A model generated the notes under the pieces. That model saw only the letters and a program-made list of their open reading frames with translations, had not been told where the DNA came from and made no database searches. Shown here piece after piece: positions 1 through 7,088 of a DNA stretch of 33,671 nt. Within the stretch, counting starts at the first letter, position 1; each line of letters opens with the position of its first letter. The translations under genes were made by a program, and so were the position numbers. Location of the stretch: the IMG/VR virus record IMGVR_UViG_3300037202_000162, positions 1 through 33,671 of that record. One strand, written 5' to 3'. This DNA is from a virus.

Positions 1-1
1 A

Positions 2-1495
2 CTGGAGCAGTCCTTCAACACGCTCGACGCACAACGGGAGGCTTCCGAGGCATTTATCAACAGCCAGCGGCACGAAGGTTGGTTGCCGCTGCAGCAGAAG
101 TACGACGACGGCGGCTACACCGGCGCCAACATGGACCGGCCCGCGCTGAAGCGGTTGCTGGCCGACGTCGAATCTGGCGTGGTGAACTGCGTAGTGGTCT
201 ACAAGGTGGACCGGTTAACACGCTCACTGCTTGATTTCTCCCGGATCATCGAGGTCCTTGACAAAAAGGGCGTGACGTTTGTGTCGGTGACGCAACAGTT
301 CAACACCACCAACTCGCTGGGCCGCTTGACGCTGCACATCCTGCTGTCCTTCGCGCAGTTCGAGCGCGAGATGATCTCGGAACGAACGCACGACAAGATG
401 AGCGCCGCGCGGCGCAAAGGAAAATGGGTCGGTGGCAATCCGGTGCTCGGTTATGACGTCGCGCCGCAAGGCGGCTCTCTGTTGGTGAACGAGGTAGAGG
501 CCCAGCGGGTGCGCGAGATCTTTGGGCTCTACCTTGAGTTCGGGTCGTTGATCCCGGTGGTAGAAGAACTGGACCGCCGCGGATGGCGCATGAAGGCCTG
601 GACGACACGCGAAGGCCGGCAGGCGGGCGGGAAACCGATTGCCAAGAACAGCCTCTACAACATGCTGACGAACATAATCTACACCGGCAAAGTCGAATAC
701 GGCGGCAAGGTCTACGAGGGAGAACACGAGCGCATTACCGACGACGACATTTGGAACCGGGTCCAGAGTACCCTGGGCCGCAATGGCCACCGTGGCGGCC
801 GCAACATCGGCAACAAGCACGGCGCATTGCTGAAAGGCCTGGTGCGTTGCGCCAGTTGCGACGCCGGAATGATCCACACCTACGTCAACAAAAAGACCAA
901 GCTGTACCGCTACTACGTGTGCGTGAAGGCTCACCTGCGAGGATGGGCGCAGTGTCAGACGCGATCGGTCTCGGCGCCAGCCATCGAGGACGCAGTGCTG
1001 GATCAGCTTCGCGGTATCGGCCGCAACCCGACTGTGCTGCGTTCGGTACTGCGAGAGATCGAAGAACGCCGTCAGCGAGATGCTTCGGGGATCCAGCGGG
1101 AGAAGGCGGACGTCGAATCGGAACTGAAGGGAATCGCGCAGGAGATGAGTGTTGTAGCACGGACGGCTGGCACCACGTCGTCCGCGACGGATCGCCTCGC
1201 CGAGTTACAGGATCGCGCACAGCACCTCAACAACCGCCTGCCGGAACTGCTCAGCCAGATGGCCCGCATCGAGGCGGAGGCCGCCGATCCCAAGGAAGTG
1301 GAGACAGTGCTGGAGGAGTTCGATCCATTGTGGGAGCAATTGTCGACATGGGAACAGGAGCGGTTCATCCGAACCCTGGTCGACCAGGTCCGCTATGACG
1401 GCAAGACCGGAACGGTGACGGTCGGATTCCGATCCGGCGGTGCGCGCAATCTGTGCGACTGGGCGGCTGATCGATTCCGAGGGACGCAAGAATGA
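2..1495 (+). CDS. Large serine recombinase (phage integrase), 5' end outside window
   Basis: Site-specific recombinase that would integrate and excise the element through a covalent serine-DNA intermediate. The frame is open from base 2, and the residues before any start codon (LEQSFNTLDAQREA) already match the family, so the true start and the catalytic serine lie upstream of the window. TTG at 83 is not the real start. Visible parts are the rest of the resolvase domain (YKVDRLTRS; FAQFEREMISERT), the recombinase domain (GNPVLGYD to about the NIIYTGKV region), a zinc ribbon (CASC, then two later cysteines) and a coiled-coil segment before the C-terminus. Size and order match large serine integrases of phages and mobile elements. 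It overlaps the next gene by 4 bases (ATGA). The family call is firm. The attachment site cannot be located, because the gene edge lies outside the window. Confidence 0.95.
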   Translation: MEQSFNTLDAQREASEAFINSQRHEGWLPLQQKYDDGGYTGANMDRPALKRLLADVESGVVNCVVVYKVDRLTRSLLDFSRIIEVLDKKGVTFVSVTQQFNTTNSLGRLTLHILLSFAQFEREMISERTHDKMSAARRKGKWVGGNPVLGYDVAPQGGSLLVNEVEAQRVREIFGLYLEFGSLIPVVEELDRRGWRMKAWTTREGRQAGGKPIAKNSLYNMLTNIIYTGKVEYGGKVYEGEHERITDDDIWNRVQSTLGRNGHRGGRNIGNKHGALLKGLVRCASCDAGMIHTYVNKKTKLYRYYVCVKAHLRGWAQCQTRSVSAPAIEDAVLDQLRGIGRNPTVLRSVLREIEERRQRDASGIQREKADVESELKGIAQEMSVVARTAGTTSSATDRLAELQDRAQHLNNRLPELLSQMARIEAEAADPKEVETVLEEFDPLWEQLSTWEQERFIRTLVDQVRYDGKTGTVTVGFRSGGARNLCDWAADRFRGTQE

Positions 1496-1896
1496 TCAAC
1501 AGTGCAACTGAAATCCAATTCCGTCTTTACGCGAGCAAGAACAAGGAGAGAGGCACCACGTCGGAGGCCCCCTCCTCCCACCGGGGCCGTCTTCCGAGAG
1601 TCGCCCAGGTGCTGGCACTCGCGGTACATTTCCAGGACATGATCCAGCGGGATGAGGCGCGCGACTACTCGGACCTGGCCCGACTTGGTTGCATCACGCG
1701 GGAGCGGATGAGCCAGATCATGGAACTGATCTGGCTCGCGCCGGACATCCAGCGGGAGATCCTGGAGTTTCCGCCGAACAGGACGGGGCGATTTCCGGTC
1801 AGTGAAGTCGCGGCACGGCGAATCGCGGCTCGTTTGGATTGGGTAGAACAGCGGGAGCTGTGGCGTAAGTTGAAGCAAGACTGTCACTTAGACTGA
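1492..1896 (+). CDS. Small helix-turn-helix protein coupled to the recombinase
   Basis: 134-residue protein whose ATG overlaps the recombinase stop (ATGA), so the two are probably made from one message. Residues about 35-95 (VLALAVHFQDMI, then DLARLGCITRERMSQIMELI and LAPDIQREIL) look like a DNA-binding helix-turn-helix. The segment LARLG.ITRERMSQIM has the shape of a KorB/ParB-like recognition unit. Small proteins of this kind are often found directly after serine recombinases in integrated elements. A role as recombination directionality factor or as regulator of the recombinase is possible, but this is inference from position. The gene ends within a hairpin that looks like a terminator. 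Confidence 0.75.
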   Translation: MINSATEIQFRLYASKNKERGTTSEAPSSHRGRLPRVAQVLALAVHFQDMIQRDEARDYSDLARLGCITRERMSQIMELIWLAPDIQREILEFPPNRTGRFPVSEVAARRIAARLDWVEQRELWRKLKQDCHLD

Positions 1897-1915
1897 TCGC
1901 CCGATCAGTTTAATT
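1892..1915 (+). terminator. Hairpin terminator after recombinase operon
   Basis: Perfect inverted repeat with arms ACTGATCG (1892-1899) and CGATCAGT (1902-1909), followed by TTAATTT. It overlaps the stop codon of the preceding gene. The short T-rich tail supports a rho-independent terminator. A dyad operator is the alternative, since the repeat is also symmetric at DNA level. Confidence 0.6.
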
Positions 1916-2064
1916 TCCACAGGTTATTCACCCCAGAATGGCTGTCAACCGATATTTGCCGAACAAAATCAGTGCTTTGCGTTGTGGGTAGTTTCGCATT
2001 TTCTTCGCCGTGCTATTCTGAGGCAATCCACTGCGATTATCAGCGCAGGATAGGCTCTCAGCCC

Positions 2065-2137
2065 CTCCCGAGCGGGTCAGCGTCGGGAGTTAAAGCACGT
2101 GGCCGGCGAAGCACAGCCATGCACGGAGCCCCACGTG
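2065..2137 (+). promoter_or_regulatory. Structured leader upstream of the two-gene module
   Basis: The 257-base gap from 1897 to 2153 has no gene. Its right half contains two perfect 7-bp inverted repeats in series: CTCCCGA (2065-2071) with TCGGGAG (2083-2089), and CACGTGG (2096-2102) with CCACGTG (2131-2137). The second ends just before the ribosome binding site GGAGG (2144-2148) of the gene at 2154. A folded 5' leader RNA or stacked operators would both fit. I do not recognise a known riboswitch class. The left half is AT-richer and may hold the promoter, but I see no convincing -35/-10 pair. Confidence 0.4.
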
Positions 2138-2153
2138 ATTTTTGGAGGCTACC

Positions 2154-3347
2154 GTGCCCGCATTTTTCGACCTACCTTCGTTTTTCCGCCGCGTTTCGAA
2201 TCCTCTCCTCCAGCGGTTCTTCAGCGACCCGCCCGCGTTCACGGGCTTCGATTGGGCGGCCGCCAGCGCCAGGAAGATTGAGCCAATCCTGCAACGCTTC
2301 AATGCAATGACACCCGCAGAGCGCGGCGATGCATTCCAGGTCTTCCGCCGCGCGGAGTCGTTGGCGAGTTCCATGGGGACGCAGGTTCTCATCGAGGCGA
2401 GCCGGGACAAGGGCGGTGAGGTGGCCGGCAAACTGGCGGCCATGAACAGTGCCCACGACCGCGCATTTTGGATGTGCCTGGAACATCCGGACATCATTGA
2501 CGGTGCGAGGACGCTGGCCCGCATCGAATCGCTCCCGAAGAGGATGTGGGAGTCGCGCCAGGGTCTTCCGGTGCGGCAGTTGGAGGTGACCAACAACGTC
2601 AAGTCGGAACTGAGCCGCCAAATCATCGAGATGTTTCAACCCGAGCAGTTCCGTGGGGAACATTGCGTGGTGGAGCATGTGCGGCGGGAGGGTGGTATCG
2701 AGTGCTTCTTTGCCTATCCGGCCGATTACTCGGATGAACGGGAAGGCTACGACCTGGAGGGACATTTCGAACGGACGCACTGGAATCCGGCATTCAAGAT
2801 CCTCTTCGCTTACCACTCGTCGGACGGATCGCTCGACATTTACGCTCAGGGCGGAACCAAGATCCGAAGCCGCTTGGCCCACATTTTCGCTCGCGCGGTC
2901 CTCGGGGCTGACCGGGATCTGATGCTCCCCGAACTCGACTGCTTCGATTTGGAGCTGTTGAAGGATCCCAACCTGACGTTCCCGACGAATGCATCCGATC
3001 TCATCCGGCTCGTGCGGATTCAGTCGATGAAACTCAGGTTTCACGGCAGTAAGCCCGCAGTCTTTGAGGTTTCGATTGACGGACGCCGGAAGCAGGGATC
3101 CATCCACGAGGCAATCGCCGACAAGTTCCGCGAACCGCATGCCGGGTTGGCGACGGCCACACTGACGAGTGTGGTCCTACAGGCTTTCTTTCAGACTCCT
3201 GCCGGGAAAGAGAAGAGCCACAGCTTCAGGATCTCCTCCCCGTCTTTTTGCGACCTCGAAGACTCACCCGAGGAGCAGGTCCTGCGGGGCTATTTGCCTG
3301 TCTGGGGAATTCAGAAAAATGCGATCCGTCTGGAAACTGCTGCTTGA
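2154..3347 (+). CDS. Protein of unknown function, first gene of a two-gene module
   Basis: 397 residues, starting at GTG 2154. That start has a strong GGAGG ribosome binding site 5 bases upstream (2144-2148); a TTG at 2142 is in frame but sits inside the ribosome binding site region. I do not recognise the family. The N-terminal third is helical and rich in charged residues. The middle (about 170-260) looks mixed alpha/beta, with GGIECFFAYPADY and WNPAFKILFAYHSSDG. The C-terminal third includes LAHIFARAVLGAD and a later LIRLVRIQSMKLRF strand-like segment. No signal peptide, membrane segment or catalytic motif is evident. It overlaps the next gene by 29 bases, so the two products are probably coupled and may form a complex. 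Position between the integrase and the early control region suggests cargo rather than core phage function. Confidence 0.7.
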   Translation: MPAFFDLPSFFRRVSNPLLQRFFSDPPAFTGFDWAAASARKIEPILQRFNAMTPAERGDAFQVFRRAESLASSMGTQVLIEASRDKGGEVAGKLAAMNSAHDRAFWMCLEHPDIIDGARTLARIESLPKRMWESRQGLPVRQLEVTNNVKSELSRQIIEMFQPEQFRGEHCVVEHVRREGGIECFFAYPADYSDEREGYDLEGHFERTHWNPAFKILFAYHSSDGSLDIYAQGGTKIRSRLAHIFARAVLGADRDLMLPELDCFDLELLKDPNLTFPTNASDLIRLVRIQSMKLRFHGSKPAVFEVSIDGRRKQGSIHEAIADKFREPHAGLATATLTSVVLQAFFQTPAGKEKSHSFRISSPSFCDLEDSPEEQVLRGYLPVWGIQKNAIRLETAA

Positions 3348-4803
3348 TCGGCTGGCGGCCGGCGAGGTGACGATTAGCGCCGACGAAGTGCGCCGATGGG
3401 ACAAGAACCAGTGGCAGGAGGTTATCGCGCTCGGGTTGCTCCGGGAAACGGAGCTGGCGACAGCCGTCGTCTGCGATCAGTGCGGCGATGCGCATTGGGC
3501 CGAGGTCTATTGGGTGACGCCCGGAGTAAAGGCTTGTTTCGGGTGCGATGCCGAGGGCGTCATTGATATCGAACTCGACCGGCTGCGGCAGTGGCGAATT
3601 GACGCGGACCGCGTGGCTGGCCTCGTGGCGGGCTCCCTCGAAGTCTCCTCCCCGATTGAGATTCTACTGCTCGAGCGCCTTTGGCGCGTTGGCAGACGGC
3701 GCCTGGGTGGACGGTACCGGGATATCTTCTTCGGCGTTCCCGCCGGTCTGCCCGTCGCGGAGATGTCGGCGGCGATTCGGGCATCAATCGGCCCGGGCTC
3801 GGCCTTGCTGCTTACGATTGGCGCCAACGGGAATCCGGAAGGCCTCCCCTCTGGCCAACACTTTCTCGATCTTGCTTCGGTATCCCGCGTGGAAGGTGGG
3901 CGTGTGGTGATTGATTTGGACTACGTGGAAGAGCGGTTGGCCGGGGAAGCGCCATCCGCCCGAAAAACCTCGCCAACCATTCCGGTCCCTGCCGGAGCAA
4001 CCTGGCGAGACGTTTCGATCATCGTCTTCGACGGAATGTTGCGGATCACGGTCCGCGGCAAGGTTCATGAAACTGATTTTGCCGAACTTGGCGTCGACCA
4101 GCGGTCTCAGCCCATCGAGTTGTTGAAGCTCTTCGCGGCGGCGCGGGGGACGATGGATACCACGAAGATCCAGGAGCTGGTCTCTGGAGATGGGGCGGTG
4201 AAAATGCGGGTCCTGCGGCTCCGTCAACTCCTGCAGGAGCAAATTGGCGTGGATGGCGATCCGATTGAGAATCACCGGAAGGCTAAAGCCTACGTATGTC
4301 AGTTTGAGATTCGTCTGGCTGGAGACGACGGCTTCCGAACGCCGGCAGGCGTGACGTGGCTCGATCTGGCATTCCATGAGCGGGTCGATGGCCGAATTCT
4401 CGTGACTGTTCCTGAGAGGCAGCAGTTCCGGGCACGCGGGGCGCAGAACCGAAGCGGCGAAAGCGTCGGAGAGGTTGCCGAGGAGCGTGGAACTGTAACG
4501 CGGACCTACGCTCTGGAGGAGATGGGCCTGCGAACTGAGGCGGGCCAGCTAACCTCAGAAGGCGCGGCCTTCACCGACTTGCTCCGTGCCGGTGGCATTC
4601 TCCCGCGCGGCGGCAACGACGTCGTGGTGCTCGAACTCGCCGCACAACTCCGGGAGTGGACCGGCCTCGACGGTGAACCTCTCCGATTGCTCGAAGCCTC
4701 CCGGTCGTGGACGGCAGTCTTCGCGTGCTCGAGCGAGTTCAAGGCGGCAAAGAGCGCTGGCGCCGTTGTCGGCAGCCGTCCGCGCCCCGGCGGGGTCGAT
4801 TGA
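3319..4803 (+). CDS. Zinc-ribbon protein with duplicated winged-helix-like region
   Basis: 494 residues from ATG 3319; the frame is open further upstream, but that part lies inside the previous gene. Residues 52-76 carry two cysteine pairs, CDQC (52-55) and CFGC (73-76), consistent with a zinc ribbon. Residues about 235-333 resemble an OmpR-type winged helix: IELLKLFAAARGTMDTTKI, then MRVLRLRQLL and DPIENHRKAKAYVC. A related, more diverged unit follows at about 342-475. Both units open with matching segments, PAGATW at 224-229 and PAGVTW at 342-347, each followed by DG and a strand ending in TV, so the region looks like an internal duplication. A DNA-binding or regulatory role is inferred; no enzyme motif is visible. 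The gene is paired with the upstream gene by a 29-base overlap and faces the nuclease-like gene on the other strand. Confidence 0.75.
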   Translation: MRSVWKLLLDRLAAGEVTISADEVRRWDKNQWQEVIALGLLRETELATAVVCDQCGDAHWAEVYWVTPGVKACFGCDAEGVIDIELDRLRQWRIDADRVAGLVAGSLEVSSPIEILLLERLWRVGRRRLGGRYRDIFFGVPAGLPVAEMSAAIRASIGPGSALLLTIGANGNPEGLPSGQHFLDLASVSRVEGGRVVIDLDYVEERLAGEAPSARKTSPTIPVPAGATWRDVSIIVFDGMLRITVRGKVHETDFAELGVDQRSQPIELLKLFAAARGTMDTTKIQELVSGDGAVKMRVLRLRQLLQEQIGVDGDPIENHRKAKAYVCQFEIRLAGDDGFRTPAGVTWLDLAFHERVDGRILVTVPERQQFRARGAQNRSGESVGEVAEERGTVTRTYALEEMGLRTEAGQLTSEGAAFTDLLRAGGILPRGGNDVVVLELAAQLREWTGLDGEPLRLLEASRSWTAVFACSSEFKAAKSAGAVVGSRPRPGGVD

Positions 4804-4824
4804 TCCTTGCGCCATCAACGCCCC

Positions 4825-4846
4825 CCGCCTCGGCCTAGGCGAGCGG
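4825..4846. terminator. Possible bidirectional hairpin between convergent genes
   Basis: The 31 bases between the convergent genes and the first bases of the minus-strand gene form a GC-rich dyad: CCG and CTCG pair with CGAG and CGG, leaving one bulged C. There is no T-tract on either side, so its function as a terminator is uncertain. Confidence 0.25.
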
Positions 4847-5617
4847 CGGAAGTTCAGCAGCGTAGTCAGACAGCACGTCGGGAGTTCCGGCGCGCCGGAA
4901 GTCATTCCAGCAGGCCACGACGTACTTCGGCGCGCGGGTCATCGTGGAATTGAATCGCTGTAGCTCTGTCCTCGTTTCGGCGAAGTGCGGACTATTCGCG
5001 GCTTTCACAACCATCAAGTGGAGCGGCAGACCCAGCACTGCCGCCAGGCGGTCGCCAATCATGTAGTTGCGTAGAAGTTGATAATAGTGACTGCAGTCCG
5101 GATCTGAAGTCGCTGGCAGGGGCTTCGAGAAAGTGACGAGATCCTGCAGGCCGCGAGTCCAATACTGGCAGTACGGACGCTTGCGCCTGTCCATGTGGAT
5201 CTCGGGACAACGCTCGTCCTCGAACCGGCTGCATCGTCCCAGGATGGATCTCCGCTTGCATTCGGCAACAACCAACGACTTGCCGGAAATGACGATCACG
5301 TCCGGCTCCGTTTTCTGTCCCTCCGGCTTTCCGTCCCGATAGTTCTCGACTGCCGACAGCACTTCCCGCAGTGGTTCCCAAACCGATGCACCGTCCTGCT
5401 GGATCTCAAAGCCCCACAGCACCAAGCGTGCATCCTTGAAGCTCTCATCCGGAGTCTTCAAAAGGCTGGCGAGAACAGAGCCGAGCTTGCCGGCGCGAAG
5501 GAGACCGAAGAAGCAGTCCCACGTCAACTTGTCTTCCGAGACTGGGCTCAGGATTTTCGTCTGTGTGCGCTGTGGCAGAAGGTCGTAAACCGGATGCTTG
5601 AGTGGATTGACGCCCAT
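4835..5617 (-). CDS. PD-(D/E)XK nuclease-like protein
   Basis: 260 residues, ATG at 5617 with GGAG 5 bases upstream on the minus strand. The central segment E104-P-D106-VIVI followed by VVAE119-C-K121 has the spacing and strand pattern of the PD-(D/E)XK nuclease core (D106, E119, K121). Just after it are several cysteines and histidines (C129, C137, H141, C150), which may bind metal or may be incidental. The C-terminal part has LHLMVVKAANSP and PKYVVACWNDF, strand-like segments. The nuclease family is inferred from this one motif, without a search. It is convergent with the two-gene module and divergent from the early operon. A restriction-like or other defence function is plausible for cargo in this position. 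It could also be a non-catalytic DNA-binding relative. Confidence 0.65.
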   Translation of the reverse strand: MGVNPLKHPVYDLLPQRTQTKILSPVSEDKLTWDCFFGLLRAGKLGSVLASLLKTPDESFKDARLVLWGFEIQQDGASVWEPLREVLSAVENYRDGKPEGQKTEPDVIVISGKSLVVAECKRRSILGRCSRFEDERCPEIHMDRRKRPYCQYWTRGLQDLVTFSKPLPATSDPDCSHYYQLLRNYMIGDRLAAVLGLPLHLMVVKAANSPHFAETRTELQRFNSTMTRAPKYVVACWNDFRRAGTPDVLSDYAAELPPLA

Positions 5618-5708
5618 GGTCTCCGAGTAGAAACCACAATGCTAACAGGATGTTGTAGTGCCCATCCTGCTCATTGCCGCGCACTGGGCCGCCCCCGCTC
5701 TCGCGAAA

Positions 5709-5720
5709 GTAACGTGTTAC
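5709..5720. promoter_or_regulatory. Operator-like inverted repeat 1
   Basis: Perfect dyad GTAAC, GT, GTTAC in the divergent control region. It resembles the second dyad at 5815-5828. Likely a binding site for a dimeric regulator; the regulator is not known. Confidence 0.45.
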
Positions 5721-5814
5721 CGTCGGCCGCGCTCGTCGCGGAAAAAATATTTAGCCAACATTTGATTTGTTTTCAGTGGCATAGCAAAACGCAGGCCGTC
5801 CTAGTGCTCCGTTC

Positions 5815-5828
5815 GGTCACATGTTACC
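5815..5828. promoter_or_regulatory. Operator-like inverted repeat 2
   Basis: Near-dyad GGTCAC, AT, GTTACC with one mismatch, only 21 bases before the first ATG of the early operon and about 107 bp centre to centre from the matching dyad at 5709. Binding here would be placed to block transcription or translation start of the operon. Confidence 0.45.
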
Positions 5829-5849
5829 CAGCCAGTAGCAGAGGACACG

Positions 5850-6176
5850 ATGAGCACAGACGCCTCCGCTACCCCAATCAAGAAAGCAGAAACGCCGGAC
5901 CCGATTGATTCTGTCCCGCCAACCGAGTCGCTGGTGCGGGCCGCCCTGGATGACATCGCCTTGCTGGTGGGCGGCGCGGCCGCCTTGCACCAGTTGGAAG
6001 ATGACCTGGTCTGGACGCTGACCAAACGCATGGACCGGATTCGAGTCCGGTTGCTGCGGGATCTGAAGGGCCTTGCCCACCGCGACGAATTCGAGCCGAA
6101 GACGACAAAACCACCCCGAGTGCACGCCGCCGTCGAGGAATTCCTGATCCGCAACCGCGCGGGGATGGGGGAGTGA
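5850..6176 (+). CDS. Small protein of unknown function, first early gene
   Basis: 108 residues from ATG 5850 with GAGGA 4 bases upstream. The first 25 residues are proline-rich and probably disordered. Residues 27-75 look like two or three helices (SLVRAALDDIALLVGGAAAL, then DDLVWTLTKRMDRIRVRLLRDL). The C-terminus is charged. No known domain recognised. As the first gene after the control region, it may be among the earliest phage products. The next gene begins 7 bases after its stop. Confidence 0.7.
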   Translation: MSTDASATPIKKAETPDPIDSVPPTESLVRAALDDIALLVGGAAALHQLEDDLVWTLTKRMDRIRVRLLRDLKGLAHRDEFEPKTTKPPRVHAAVEEFLIRNRAGMGE

Positions 6177-6183
6177 CGCCGCC

Positions 6184-6525
6184 ATGAAACAAGCCAAGCG
6201 CTTTTCCCAACTCACCGCTCCCAGGCAAGCCCTGGTTCGGTTGCTCCAGTCGGTCAACTTCGGCTACCTCGAAGGCCTCGAAGTCCGCAGCGGCGAGCCG
6301 GTGTTCAACCCCGCGCCGACGGTATTCGTCGAGGTGAAGCTGGACACCGGCAACGAACCCCGCCCGGAAATGGACCTGATGGACTTCGAACTGGGGAATG
6401 AAGTCATTCGGCTGGTGGAGCAGCTCGATGAACTGGGCAACGGCAACATCGAGCGGATCGATGTTCGCTATGGCATTCCGCGGCGGGCCCTGATTGAGCG
6501 CCCTATCCAAGGGGTACGGCGATGA
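6184..6525 (+). CDS. Small protein of unknown function
   Basis: 113 residues from ATG 6184. The sequence alternates helices and strands: RQALVRLLQSVNFGYLEGLE, then PTVFVEVKLDTGN and EVIRLVEQLDELG, ending in a basic tail (ERPIQGVRR). I recognise no family and see no catalytic motif. It overlaps the next gene by 4 bases (ATGA), so it is coupled to the sigma-like protein. Confidence 0.7.
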   Translation: MKQAKRFSQLTAPRQALVRLLQSVNFGYLEGLEVRSGEPVFNPAPTVFVEVKLDTGNEPRPEMDLMDFELGNEVIRLVEQLDELGNGNIERIDVRYGIPRRALIERPIQGVRR

Positions 6526-7088
6526 TGCCGGCGGGCGCCATACCCCTGGCTGATGTCACTCCGTACCTGCTCCAGCAGACGGCGCTGCGGGCCAGCCTTC
6601 TGCAAACGAGCTTCGGATTCGCCGCGGATGATTGGGATGATCTCCGGCAGGATCTGGCACTGGACTGCCTCAGGCGCCTGCCCCGGTTCGACGGATCGCG
6701 CGGGAGCTGGAAAGGATTCGTCCACGGCGTCGTTCGCAACCACGCCTGCGTCTTGGCATCGCGGCAGCTTCAACGCCGGCAGTTCCAACCGGTGGAATTC
6801 GACGGCGACTCCGAATTGCCGGACGGCAGTTTGACCGGCAAAGCAGATCAGGCACCAGCTGAGGACTTCCGTCCATTTATGGAACTTGGCCTCGACACGG
6901 AGCGTGTCCTCGCCGGACTGCCGGAGGATCTGCGAGCGATCGCCCGGTATCTCGCCGAGATGCCCGTATCGGCCGTGCGCCGGAAGACCGGACTTTCACT
7001 GGCCCAGGTAAATCGGCGAATCAGACAAATTCGCGCGGCGTTCATGGCGGCAGGCTTCGCGCCGGGGGACTGCGGGGTTGCCCGATGA
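6522..7088 (+). CDS. Sigma-70-like (ECF-type) RNA polymerase factor
   Basis: 188 residues. Residues about 25-85 resemble sigma region 2: DDWDDLRQDLALDCLRRL, then RGSWKGFVHGVVRNHACVLA. Residues about 125-176 resemble region 4: ERVLAGLPEDLRAIARYLAE, then AVRRKTGLSLAQVNRRIRQI, a helix-turn-helix. Two-domain layout and length fit extracytoplasmic-function sigma factors. It would direct host RNA polymerase to phage promoters, for instance those of the late genes. A sigma-like DNA-binding protein without sigma activity is the alternative. The start ATG 6522 overlaps the previous stop, and the stop overlaps the next ATG (ATGA), so it sits tightly inside the early operon. Confidence 0.65.
   Translation: MMPAGAIPLADVTPYLLQQTALRASLLQTSFGFAADDWDDLRQDLALDCLRRLPRFDGSRGSWKGFVHGVVRNHACVLASRQLQRRQFQPVEFDGDSELPDGSLTGKADQAPAEDFRPFMELGLDTERVLAGLPEDLRAIARYLAEMPVSAVRRKTGLSLAQVNRRIRQIRAAFMAAGFAPGDCGVAR

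Larger units (their letters stand above)
5618..5849. promoter_or_regulatory. Divergent control region of the early operon
   Basis: 232 bases without a gene, between a minus-strand gene and the long + strand operon, so promoters for both directions should lie here. The stretch 5741-5790 is unusually AT-rich for this window (runs of A, then TATTTA and TTTGATTTGTTTT). A perfect hairpin, CCGCG (5727-5731) with CGCGG (5737-5741), flanks it. I cannot assign a confident -35/-10 pair on either strand. Two operator-like dyads in this region are listed separately. Confidence 0.5.
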
